NCBI RefSeq assembly: GCF_004365175.1
Contig: NZ_SOCE01000003.1
Span: forward strand, 372,001 to 436,000
Reading direction: 5' to 3'
Length of the DNA: 64,000 bases
DNA from: Kribbella voronezhensis
Lineage (GTDB): Bacteria > Actinomycetota > Actinomycetes > Propionibacteriales > Kribbellaceae
In this document: one piece after another, positions 42,173 to 50,250 of the stretch
Layout of the letters: every line of letters starts with the position of its first letter
Numbering within the stretch: position 1 is the stretch's first letter
Program-made: the position numbers and the translations under genes
The notes under the pieces: model-generated
Databases searched by the model: none
The model's input: only the letters and a program-made list of their open reading frames with translations
What the model was told of the DNA's origin: nothing

Positions 42173-43252
42173 ATGTCCGACGTCATCAGGCTCACCGGCA
42201 CGGTCCTGCCGGCCGGTGAGCAGCAGGAGATCCACCTCAGTGGCGGGCTGGTCGTCGACCGGCCCGCCACTGCCGACGTGACGACCGTGAGCAGCGGCGG
42301 CTGGATCGTGCCCGGCCTCGTGGACGCGCACTGTCACATCGGCCTCGACCAGCACGGCGCCGTCGACCGCGACACCCAGGAGCGGCAGGCGTACGCCGAC
42401 CGCGACGCCGGCGCGCTGCTGGTCCGCGACGCCGGCTCGGCCGCGGACACCCGCTGGATCGACGATCGCGAGGATCTGCCCAAGATCATCCGGGCCGGCC
42501 GCCACATCGCCCGGTCGAAGCGGTACATCCGCAACTACGGCTGGGAGATCGAGCCGGAGGAACTGGTCGCGTACGTCGAACAGGAAGCGCTCAAGGGCGA
42601 CGGCTGGGTCAAGCTGGTCGGCGACTGGATCGACCGCGACGCCGGCGACCTCACCCCCTGCTGGCCGGCCGGGGCGCTGAACGCCGCCATCGCCCGGGCC
42701 CACGAGCTCGACGCCCGCGTCACCGCGCACGTCTTCGGCGAGCATGCCCTGCCCGACTTGCTGGCCGCCGGCATCGATTGCATCGAGCACGGCACCGGGC
42801 TGCTCCCCGACATGATCGACCAGATGGCGGCGGCCGGCGTCGCCGTCGTACCGACGATGATCCAGCTGGAGAACTTCCCCGAGTACGCCGACCAGGCGGC
42901 CGGCAAGTTCCCGGCGTACGCCGGTCACATGCGCGACCTCTACGACCGGCGTCTCGACACCCTTCGCTCGGCAGTCGAGGCCGGGATCCCCGTGTATGCA
43001 GGGACCGACGCCGGTGGCGTACTGGGTCATGGGTTGGTGGCCGCCGAGATCCAGGCGCTCACGACGATCGGAATGTCCGGCGAGCAGGCGCTGGCCGCCG
43101 GGTCCTGGGCGGCCCGCGAATGGCTCGGCGTGCCCGGCACGCTGGTCCCTGGGAATCCGGCCGACCTGGTCGTCTACGACGAGGACCCGCGCGCGAACCC
43201 CGCCGTACTGGAGCATCCGCGGCTCATCGTGTTGCGAGGGAGAGTCTGCTGA
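42173..43252 (+). CDS. amidohydrolase-family protein
   Basis: The 359-residue metal-dependent hydrolase shows the superfamily ligands in order: DAHCHIG (HxH), WVKLVGDW (Lys that can be carbamylated), VTAHVFGEHA and DCIEHGTG (His), AGTDAGG (Asp). The C-terminal part returns to the beta-sandwich (NPADLVVYDEDP). It probably hydrolyses a cyclic amide or similar bond; the substrate is not readable. ATG at 42173, weak ribosome-binding site, 25 nt after the transglycosylase gene, so co-transcription is possible. Confidence 0.88.
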   Translation: MSDVIRLTGTVLPAGEQQEIHLSGGLVVDRPATADVTTVSSGGWIVPGLVDAHCHIGLDQHGAVDRDTQERQAYADRDAGALLVRDAGSAADTRWIDDREDLPKIIRAGRHIARSKRYIRNYGWEIEPEELVAYVEQEALKGDGWVKLVGDWIDRDAGDLTPCWPAGALNAAIARAHELDARVTAHVFGEHALPDLLAAGIDCIEHGTGLLPDMIDQMAAAGVAVVPTMIQLENFPEYADQAAGKFPAYAGHMRDLYDRRLDTLRSAVEAGIPVYAGTDAGGVLGHGLVAAEIQALTTIGMSGEQALAAGSWAAREWLGVPGTLVPGNPADLVVYDEDPRANPAVLEHPRLIVLRGRVC

Positions 43253-43373
43253 TCGCCCGGCGTACGGGAAAAATTCACGTAAGCACTGGCTTTTACGGAA
43301 GATATTGCCCTAGCGTGGCTGGCACCCGCCGACGCCCCTCGGTTGGGACGCCGCAAGGGAAGGAACGATCCCG

Positions 43374-44750
43374 ATGGGTAAGACCGCCCCACTGCCCAGA
43401 TTGATCGCCGGAGTGGCCGTCGCGGCCGCCAGTGCGATCGCGTTCAGCGGAACGCTGCCGAGCACCGCCGCGCCGGCCCCCGAGCCCGCCGGCTCGGTCG
43501 TGCCCGGTGAACTCGCCAAGGCTTTCCAGAGCGCATCCGCCCAGTACGACGTACCGCGCGCGATCCTGGTCGGCATCGGCTACGCCGAGTCGCACCTGGA
43601 CGGCCACGACGGCCTGCCGAGCCAGGACAACGGCTTCGGCGTGATGCACCTGGCCGACAATCCCACCAACCCCACGATGGCCGAGGCGAAGAAGCTGACC
43701 GGTCTGCCGGCCGACAAGCTCGCCAAGGACGCTGCCGCCAACATCCAGGGCGCCGCCGCGGTCCTGGACTCGTACGCCGACAAGGCCGGCCTCCAAGGAG
43801 CCGCCCGCAAGGACGTCGCCAAGTGGTACGAGGTCGTCGCGCAGTACCCGCACTCGGCTGACGCCCCGACGGCCCGTCTCTACACCGACGAGGTCTACCG
43901 GATCATCGGCCAGGGCGTCGGCGCAGCAGGAGTCACGTTGGCCGCGAAACCGGTGACGCCCGACCGCGGCCGCTACGCGAACGTGGCACCACTCGGCACC
44001 CGTACGCCGGCGTCGCTCCAGGCGGCCGACTACCCGGGCGCCATCTGGAACCCGGCCTGCACCTGCAACTACCGGGCCGGCCGGACGGCAGCCATCACCA
44101 CGATCGTCATCCACGTCACCCAGGGCTCGTACGCCGGCACGATCAGCTGGTTCAAGGACCCCGCGGCCCAGGTGAGCGCGCACTACGTGATCCGCTCCAG
44201 CGACGGGCAGATCACCCAGATGGTGGCCGAGAAGGACACCGCCTGGCACGTGCGCACCGAGAACCCGTACACGATCGGCATCGAGCACGAAGGCTTTGTG
44301 GACCAGCCGTCCTGGTTCACCGACGCGATGTACCGGTCGTCGGCCGCGCTGACCAAGAACATCGCCGAGCGGCGCGGCATCCCCAAGGACCGGGCGCACA
44401 TCAAGGGCCACAGCGAGATGCCCAACAACGATCACACCGACCCGGGTCCGAACTGGAACTGGACCTACTACATGCAGCTGGTCAACGGCGGCAACCCGCC
44501 GCAGTACAACTTCACCACCTACGGCAGCGGTGTCCGGGTCCGCTCGGATGCGAAGCTGACCGCCTCGATCATCACCACGCTGCCCGGCCCGACCCAGGTG
44601 TTCGTCACCTGCCAGAAGCAGGGCGACACGGTGAACGCCGAAGGCACCAGCAACAACTGGTGGGCCAAGCTGCGTGACCAGGGCGGCTACATGAGCAACA
44701 TCTACATCCAGGACCCCAACCCCAAGCTGCCAGGCGTCCCGGTCTGCTAG
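43374..44750 (+). CDS. secreted N-acetylmuramoyl-L-alanine amidase with SH3-like domain
   Basis: The 458-residue exported protein has a signal peptide (LPRLIAGVAVAAASAIAFSG), an N-terminal domain resembling a transglycosylase-like or FlgJ-type substrate-binding region (residues 45-160), an Amidase_2 domain (about 225-370) with zinc ligands in IVIHVTQG, HIKGHSEM and HTDPGPNW, and a C-terminal SH3b-like wall-binding domain (VRVRSDAKLTASIITTLPG). It cuts the amide between MurNAc and L-Ala. GGAAGG sits 8 nt upstream of the ATG. A third wall-active enzyme in this 5-kb stretch. Confidence 0.9.
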   Translation: MGKTAPLPRLIAGVAVAAASAIAFSGTLPSTAAPAPEPAGSVVPGELAKAFQSASAQYDVPRAILVGIGYAESHLDGHDGLPSQDNGFGVMHLADNPTNPTMAEAKKLTGLPADKLAKDAAANIQGAAAVLDSYADKAGLQGAARKDVAKWYEVVAQYPHSADAPTARLYTDEVYRIIGQGVGAAGVTLAAKPVTPDRGRYANVAPLGTRTPASLQAADYPGAIWNPACTCNYRAGRTAAITTIVIHVTQGSYAGTISWFKDPAAQVSAHYVIRSSDGQITQMVAEKDTAWHVRTENPYTIGIEHEGFVDQPSWFTDAMYRSSAALTKNIAERRGIPKDRAHIKGHSEMPNNDHTDPGPNWNWTYYMQLVNGGNPPQYNFTTYGSGVRVRSDAKLTASIITTLPGPTQVFVTCQKQGDTVNAEGTSNNWWAKLRDQGGYMSNIYIQDPNPKLPGVPVC

Positions 44751-44770
44751 ACGCTGCACCAACCGGACCA

Positions 44771-44808
44771 GCGGGGCCGGGGGCCTTTCGCGGTGGCCCC
44801 CGGCCCGC
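44771..44808 (+). terminator. very GC-rich hairpin after the amidase gene
   Basis: GCGGGGCCGGGGGCC (44771-44785) pairs with GGCCCCCGGCCCGC (44795-44808), one bulged base, 9-nt loop, 20 nt after the amidase stop. No T-tract, typical of actinobacterial terminators. Confidence 0.6.
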
Positions 44809-44921
44809 TGCTGCTCGGTAGCCTTACAGCAGATGCCCGGGCGAAGAGTAGAGCCTGCTGTACCGACTGCGCCTGCCCGTTGCTTCAGGATCGTTACTGA
44901 CGACAACGGAAGGCCAAGGCA

Positions 44922-46154
44922 ATGCTCTCGAAGATCCTGACCCGCGGTGGCCCAGCCAGCCTCTACCTGATCATCAGGTACCTCAAGGGCATCACTCTGC
45001 TCGCGGCCATCCCGATCAGCACCCTGCTGGGCTGGGCGATCCCCGGTGTCACCGGCGGACTGGTCCGGCTCGCCAACAGCGAGGTGTACCGCGCAGGCCG
45101 GTACCTCGAACTGCCGGAAGAACCGTCGCTGCCCCTGGCCGCACCGCGCAAGCCGGGCGACGTAGTCGCGTTGTTCAAGGACAAGACCTTCATCCGCAGC
45201 CTCCGAATCCTGCTGTTGGCGGTGGTGGCGATCCCGGAGCTGATCCTCGCGGTGATGGCGATCATGGCCGCACCCGCCGCAGTGGTGACCATGGTGCTGT
45301 GGCCGCTGGACTCGGGACAGTTCAGCCTGCTGGGAGTAGGCATCGACAGCTTGTGGAAGGCTCTGGTGCTCGGCCCGGCGCAGATCCTGCTGGGTCTCTA
45401 CCTCCTGGGCTGGGTTGCACCCGCTGTAGCGCGTGGACATGCCCATGCGACTCGCAACCTGCTGGCACCGACTGCCACAGAGCTGGAGACCGCGCGGCTC
45501 TCGCAGCGCGTCGAGGAGCTCACCAGGACCCGTGCAGGCGCTGTCGATTCCCACGGTGCCGAGCTGCGCCGGATCGAGCGCGACCTGCACGACGGTACGC
45601 AGGCACAGCTCGTCTCGCTGGCGCTCCGGATCGGTGTAGCCAAGCAGACGATGGCCAACGACCCGGAGAAGGCGGCTCAGATCCTCGACGACGCCAGGGA
45701 CGGTGCAGAGCAGGCCATGACCGAGCTGCGCGGCGTACTGCGGAGCATGTACCCGCCGATTCTCGCCGACCGCGGTCTGGCCGGTGCTGTGTCGGCCCTG
45801 TGCGCACGGTGCCCCATCCCGGTCGAACTGCGGCTCGGTGAGCTCGGGAGCGTCCCGGCGCCGGTCGAAGCCGCGGCGTACTTCGTGGTTGCCGAGTCAC
45901 TCACCAACGTCAGCAAGCACTCGGCAGCCGGCCATGTCGACGTACTGCTCGAGCGCCGCGGGCACGAGCTCTACCTGGCGATCACAGACGACGGCATCGG
46001 AGGGGCCCGGGTCAACGAGAAGCAGGACCTGCTGGGCCGGGGGAGTGGCCTGCATGGCATGGTGCACCGGGTGGAAGCGATCGACGGACGCATGGAGCTG
46101 CAGAGCCCGATCGGCGGGCCGACGACGGTCGAGGTGATCCTCCCGTGCGGGTAG
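44922..46154 (+). CDS. two-component sensor histidine kinase (NarX/DesK-like)
   Basis: The 410-residue kinase has an N-terminal membrane domain with at least four hydrophobic segments between residues 20 and 175, then a HisKA_3-type dimerisation domain with the phosphoacceptor His223 in ERDLHDGTQAQLVSLAL and a HATPase_c domain containing the N-box LTNVSKHS and the G-box ITDDGIGGA...GLHGMVHRVEA. The signal is unknown; the membrane domain lacks a large extracellular sensor. GGAAGG lies 10 nt before the ATG. The last 10 nt overlap its response regulator. Confidence 0.93.
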   Translation: MLSKILTRGGPASLYLIIRYLKGITLLAAIPISTLLGWAIPGVTGGLVRLANSEVYRAGRYLELPEEPSLPLAAPRKPGDVVALFKDKTFIRSLRILLLAVVAIPELILAVMAIMAAPAAVVTMVLWPLDSGQFSLLGVGIDSLWKALVLGPAQILLGLYLLGWVAPAVARGHAHATRNLLAPTATELETARLSQRVEELTRTRAGAVDSHGAELRRIERDLHDGTQAQLVSLALRIGVAKQTMANDPEKAAQILDDARDGAEQAMTELRGVLRSMYPPILADRGLAGAVSALCARCPIPVELRLGELGSVPAPVEAAAYFVVAESLTNVSKHSAAGHVDVLLERRGHELYLAITDDGIGGARVNEKQDLLGRGSGLHGMVHRVEAIDGRMELQSPIGGPTTVEVILPCG

Positions 46155-46783
46155 TGATCCTGGAGGACAACCCGATCCTCGCCGAGGGACTCGGTCTGCT
46201 GCTGAACAACTCCGGGTTCGAGGTCGTCGCCGTGGCGGGGGACGCCGACGAGTTCGCCAAGGCGGTCGCCGAGCACGATCCGCAGATGACCGTGGTCGAC
46301 GTACGGCTGCCGCCCACCTTCACCGACGAGGGCCTGCGGGCCGCGATCGAGGCGCGCCGGGTGCGGCCGGGGTTGCCCGTGCTCGTCTTCTCGCAGTACG
46401 TCGAGGAGGTGTACGCCGCTGAACTCCTGGCGGCCGGGAGCGAAGGCGTCGGATATCTGCTGAAGGACCGGGTCTCGCGGGTCGACGAGTTCCTCGAAGC
46501 CGTACGCCGGGTCGCTGCCGGTGGGACCGTGCTCGATCCCGAAGTGGTCAGCCAGCTCATGGTGAAGCGGACCGACCCGCTGGAACGACTGACGCCGCGC
46601 GAACGCGAAGTACTCGCGCTGATGGCCGAGGGACTGGGCAACACCGCGATCGCCGAGCGGCTGGTGATCAGCGAGGGGGCCGTGCACAAACACGTCGGCA
46701 ACGTGTTCCTCAAGCTCGACCTGCCGCCGACCGACTCCGGTCACCGCCGCGTTCTTGCCGTCCTGGCTCACCTGGGTCTCTGA
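46145..46783 (+). CDS. LuxR/NarL-type response regulator
   Basis: The 212-residue regulator has a receiver domain with acidic pocket LEDNP and phosphoacceptor D52 in MTVVDVRLPP, a conserved Lys in GYLLKDRV, and a C-terminal LuxR helix-turn-helix (LTPREREVLALMAEGLGNTAIAERL). The GTG overlaps the kinase gene, so expression is coupled. Likely target genes are unknown; the neighbouring exported protease gene is a reasonable candidate, with no regulatory site visible. Confidence 0.94.
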   Translation: MRVVILEDNPILAEGLGLLLNNSGFEVVAVAGDADEFAKAVAEHDPQMTVVDVRLPPTFTDEGLRAAIEARRVRPGLPVLVFSQYVEEVYAAELLAAGSEGVGYLLKDRVSRVDEFLEAVRRVAAGGTVLDPEVVSQLMVKRTDPLERLTPREREVLALMAEGLGNTAIAERLVISEGAVHKHVGNVFLKLDLPPTDSGHRRVLAVLAHLGL

Positions 46784-46942
46784 CCGCTTGCGGACAGCAG
46801 ACAGGCGGGGATAGCGGTTGCCATTCCCGTGCCGATGACAACGAAGGTCATCAGGTCTTGACTGCTCGTGCTCACTAGGCCACTCTCGGGTGCGAGAGCG
46901 CTCTCACCGCACCGATCCGCCCCTTAGGTGAGGAGAGTCCTG

Positions 46943-48073
46943 ATGAAAGTTCTAGTCGCCACCGTGCTCGTCGCGAGCGTGGTAGCCGTACCAAGCCAGG
47001 CCGTCGCGGCCGGTCCCGACCAGCCGTTGGCTGTGCCGAGCCAGGCGCTGGCCATGCAGAAAGACCTCGGTCTGACCGAGCAGCAGGTGAAGGACCGGCT
47101 CAAGGTGGAGTCCGCTGCCACCAAGCTGGTCCCGACCGCCCAGCGCGCTGCCGGAGCCGCCTTCGGCGGTGTCTGGTACGACAGTGCCAAGCAGAAACTG
47201 GTCGTCGGCCTGACCAACCCGGTCACCGCGGCCGCAGTACGAGCTACTGGTGCCGACGTCGCCGCAGTACCGATCACTGCCAAGCAGCTCGATCAGCGCA
47301 AGGCTGCAGTGGACAAGCTCGCCGGCAAGGCTGTGCCGGCTGCAGTGAGTGGCTGGTCGGCTGACCCGCGCACAGGCAGTGTGGTGGTGAATGTCCAAGC
47401 AGGTAAGCGTTCTGCGGCTGTCGATGCGTTTGTTGCCAAGGTCTCCAAGGCTGGGCCCGTCACGGTTCGGGAGGTCGCGGCCCAGGCGCCGCGGACCTTC
47501 GCGGCAGGCACGGTCGGTGGAGATCCCTACTACACGGGCAATGTCCGGTGCTCCATCGGCTTCTCCGTGTACGGCGGGTTCGTCTCGGCCGGGCACTGTT
47601 CTCCTGGTGTAGGTGCCAGGACGTTCGGCTGGGACGGTTCGGCGCAGGGCGTCTTCCGGGGCTCGTCGTTCCCCGGCAACGACTACTCCTGGGTCTCGAT
47701 CGACAGCGGCTGGTGGACCGTACCGGTCGTCCTCGGCTGGGGACAGGTCAGCGACCAACTGGTCCGCGGCTCCTGGGTCGCCCCGATCGGTACGTCGGTC
47801 TGCCGCAGCGGCTCGACCAGTCACTGGCACTGCGGCCAGGTGCTGGCCATGAACGAGACGGTGAACTACGGCAACGGCCAGCTGTTCTACGGCGCGACAA
47901 AGACCAGTGTTTGCGCCGAGCCCGGTGATTCCGGCGGCTCGTTCATCACCGGTGACCAGGCGCAGGGTGTCACCTCCGGCGGCTGGGGCAACTGCAGCAG
48001 CGGAGGCGAGACCTGGTTCCAGCCGGTCAACGAAATCCTCAGCACCTACGGGCTGACACTGCACACCGCCTGA
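46943..48073 (+). CDS. secreted trypsin-like serine protease (streptogrisin/S1E-like)
   Basis: The 376-residue preproenzyme has a signal peptide (KVLVATVLVASVVAVPSQAVAA), a propeptide of the alpha-lytic protease type (about 30-190), and a catalytic domain with His218 (SAGHCS), Asp247 (NDYSW) and Ser330 (PGDSGGS) making the chymotrypsin triad. Cysteine pairs expected for disulphides surround these. The ATG at 46943 is preferred to a GTG 15 nt upstream because GAGGAGAG falls between them. Digests extracellular protein. A bidirectional terminator follows. Confidence 0.93.
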   Translation: MKVLVATVLVASVVAVPSQAVAAGPDQPLAVPSQALAMQKDLGLTEQQVKDRLKVESAATKLVPTAQRAAGAAFGGVWYDSAKQKLVVGLTNPVTAAAVRATGADVAAVPITAKQLDQRKAAVDKLAGKAVPAAVSGWSADPRTGSVVVNVQAGKRSAAVDAFVAKVSKAGPVTVREVAAQAPRTFAAGTVGGDPYYTGNVRCSIGFSVYGGFVSAGHCSPGVGARTFGWDGSAQGVFRGSSFPGNDYSWVSIDSGWWTVPVVLGWGQVSDQLVRGSWVAPIGTSVCRSGSTSHWHCGQVLAMNETVNYGNGQLFYGATKTSVCAEPGDSGGSFITGDQAQGVTSGGWGNCSSGGETWFQPVNEILSTYGLTLHTA

Positions 48074-48083
48074 ACACATGGAA

Positions 48084-48117
48084 ACAGCCGGGCCTGCCAT
48101 GCGGCGGGCCCGGCTGT
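48084..48117. terminator. perfect-stem bidirectional terminator
   Basis: Eleven-base perfect arms (ACAGCCGGGCC at 48084-48094 and GGCCCGGCTGT at 48107-48117) enclose a 12-nt loop between the convergent protease and flotillin genes. AAA just before the left arm gives a T-rich end for the minus-strand transcript. Confidence 0.65.
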
Positions 48118-48131
48118 CCAAGGTGGTGAGA

Positions 48132-49475
48132 TCAGGCGGTTTCGTCCTGGACCGGTTCCAGGGTGGGCTGGTCCTTGGTGGACAGGGACTCGATCAGCTG
48201 CTTGGCCAGCGCGAAGCCGGAGCCGCCCATCGTGATGGTCTTCACCAAGGTGTCCTCGATGCCCTGGGCACCGTTCAGCACGACCATGTTGCCGACCTTC
48301 TCGAACGAGCTCGCGGCCGCCCGGACGATCTCCGGGTACGCCTCCGCCAACTGCTGCGCGACGACCGCATCGGTGTTGGTGGCCAGCGCCTCGGCCCGCG
48401 CCTTGATACCGGCCGCCTCGGCCATCGCCTTGGCCTGTACGGCGAGCGCCTCGGCCTTACCGTTCAGCTCGGTCGCCTTCGCCTGCGCCTCACCGCGCAG
48501 GGTGACCTCGCGGGCCTGCGCCTCGGCGGCCGCGATCTGCGCGTCACGCGCGGCCGCGGCCAGCGTGCGCTGCTTGTACGCCTCGGCATCGGCCGGCTTC
48601 AGCACCGTCGACTCCAGCTGCTTCTCGGCCAGCGACGCGTTCAGCTTCGCGGTTTCCGTCTCCGCGACGACAACTTCCTGGCGGGCCAGCGCCTCGGCCA
48701 GCGGGCCGGACTGCGACGCCTTCGAGTTCGCCTGGTCGACCTCGGCCTGGTAGCCGGCCTGCGCGATCGAGCTCTGCCGTACTGCGGCGGCCTTCGCCGC
48801 GGCGGCGACCTGCTCGCGCTCGGTCGCCTCCTGGTCGCGCTCGGCCTGGGCGATCCGGGCCTGCGCCTCGACAGCCGCGGCCTGCGGGCGACCCAGGTTG
48901 CGGATGTAGCCGGACTCGTCGTCGATCTCCTGGATCTGCAGCGAGTCCACCACCAGGCCGAGCTTCTCCATGTCGCCGGCCAGCGAGCCGCGGATGTTGG
49001 TGGTCAGCGTCTCCCGGTCGTGCAGCATCTCCTCGACCGTGGTGGAACCGACGATCGCGCGCAGGTGACCCGCGAACAGCTCGTGGATCGTGCTCATCAC
49101 CTGCTCGTCGCTCTGCTCCAGGAACCGCCGGGCCGCGTTCGCGATCGACCCGAAGTCGTCACCGACCTTGTACGCCGTGACGCCCTTGATGTGCAGCGGG
49201 ATGCCCTGGCTGGACACACAGGTGACGGTCAGCGGCGTCGCGCGGATGTCGAGCGGCAACCGGCGTACGGTCTGGAAGCCGGGCAGGACCGCGGTACCAC
49301 GGCCGACGACGATCTTGAAGCCGAGCGTGTCGTTGACCTGCTCGGAGCTCGCGTGCGCGCCGAGGCCGGAGATGATCAGGGCCTCGTTCGGCTCGGCCAC
49401 CCGCCAGACCATCCGGAACAGGATCAGCAGGACCACCAGCGCGACGGCGCCGGCGATCAGGTACGTCCAGAGCAT
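48132..49475 (-). CDS. flotillin-family SPFH protein
   Basis: The 447-residue protein starts with a hydrophobic segment (LIAGAVALVVLLILF), followed by an SPFH/band-7 domain (LIISGLGAHA to residue ~190) and a long Ala/Glu-rich flotillin coiled coil (EAQARIAQAERDQEATERE onwards). It forms membrane scaffolds linked to ordered lipid domains. The minus-strand NfeD-like gene upstream (38-nt gap) is the usual flotillin partner. Convergent with the protease gene over a shared terminator. Confidence 0.92.
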   Translation of the reverse strand: MLWTYLIAGAVALVVLLILFRMVWRVAEPNEALIISGLGAHASSEQVNDTLGFKIVVGRGTAVLPGFQTVRRLPLDIRATPLTVTCVSSQGIPLHIKGVTAYKVGDDFGSIANAARRFLEQSDEQVMSTIHELFAGHLRAIVGSTTVEEMLHDRETLTTNIRGSLAGDMEKLGLVVDSLQIQEIDDESGYIRNLGRPQAAAVEAQARIAQAERDQEATEREQVAAAAKAAAVRQSSIAQAGYQAEVDQANSKASQSGPLAEALARQEVVVAETETAKLNASLAEKQLESTVLKPADAEAYKQRTLAAAARDAQIAAAEAQAREVTLRGEAQAKATELNGKAEALAVQAKAMAEAAGIKARAEALATNTDAVVAQQLAEAYPEIVRAAASSFEKVGNMVVLNGAQGIEDTLVKTITMGGSGFALAKQLIESLSTKDQPTLEPVQDETA

Positions 49476-49512
49476 TGCCCCTCCAGGGCTGCGAAAAGTG
49501 AAGGCGAGTGGA

Positions 49513-49707
49513 TCAGACGGCGCGGGCGACGTAGACCGTCCGCGGCGGATCGAACTCCACCACGACGATCGGCGTACCGACCTCGATCACCTCGTCGGTT
49601 GCCGGGTAAGCGTAGAAGGCCTCGGTGGCACCACGGACCGGCAACATCACTTCGCCGACGATCCCCGGCCCGACCCGCCCGATCACGCGTCCTCGCTTCC
49701 CGACCAT
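49513..49707 (-). CDS. NfeD-like small OB-fold protein
   Basis: A 64-residue beta-strand-rich protein (RGRVIGRVGPGIVGEVMLPVRG ... VEVGTPIVVVEFDPPRTVYV) matching the soluble OB-fold domain of NfeD proteins, which pair with SPFH proteins. The membrane part and protease part of full NfeD are absent. GGAGGGG lies 7 nt before the ATG. It is followed by the flotillin gene in the same direction, so the two are probably one operon. Confidence 0.78.
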   Translation of the reverse strand: MVGKRGRVIGRVGPGIVGEVMLPVRGATEAFYAYPATDEVIEVGTPIVVVEFDPPRTVYVARAV

Positions 49708-49865
49708 GACGTCCCCTCCGACGCACTCGCGACCACTTCAGTTCCTGCAGCCTAGTGGCGCCGGCCGCCTGACCTGAGGCCGCACGGCGATCCGGTGTCA
49801 CGCCTTGTGATCGGCGTAGCACGAGCGCATGCTGTGAAATGACGGCCTGGGATGGGGGAGGGGCT

Positions 49866-50249
49866 ATGGACGCAGAGGTTCGCGTCGGCGTGGTCGAAGA
49901 GGGGTCCGACGACGCGAGGCTCGAAGAGCTGGCGTTGATGCTGCGCCAGGAGTTGCTGGCACTCAACGTCCGATCGGTCGAGCCGTACGCCGAGGGGGAC
50001 GCTCCGGAGGGCTCGCGATCCGCGTTGGCGGCGCTCGCCGGCGTACTGACCGTTTCGCTGCAACCGGGGCTGCAGGTGGTCGGCGCGGTCGTCGCGGTGG
50101 TACGCGACTGGTTGCGCAGATCGGGCGGTGGGCGGACGGTCAAGCTTGCGATCGACGGCGACGTGATCGAGCTGACCGGCGCCAGCGACGAGATCCAGCA
50201 GCAACTCGTGGACGCCTGGGTGAAGAAGCACTCGGGGACGGACGCATGA
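49866..50249 (+). CDS. EACC1-like protein (effector-associated constant component)
   Basis: The 127-residue protein begins with an acidic strand-helix unit (AEVRVGVVEEGSDDARLEELALMLR), a hydrophobic helix (SLQPGLQVVGAVVAVVRDWLRR) and a C-terminal beta-helix segment (RTVKLAIDGDVIELTG, LVDAWVKKHSG). This layout matches the EACC1 family, a constant component described beside effector proteases in actinobacterial conflict systems. GGGGGAGGGG lies just before the ATG. The stop is 1 nt before the caspase gene, so they are coupled. The family assignment is by pattern only. Confidence 0.72.
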   Translation: MDAEVRVGVVEEGSDDARLEELALMLRQELLALNVRSVEPYAEGDAPEGSRSALAALAGVLTVSLQPGLQVVGAVVAVVRDWLRRSGGGRTVKLAIDGDVIELTGASDEIQQQLVDAWVKKHSGTDA

Positions 50250-50250
50250 G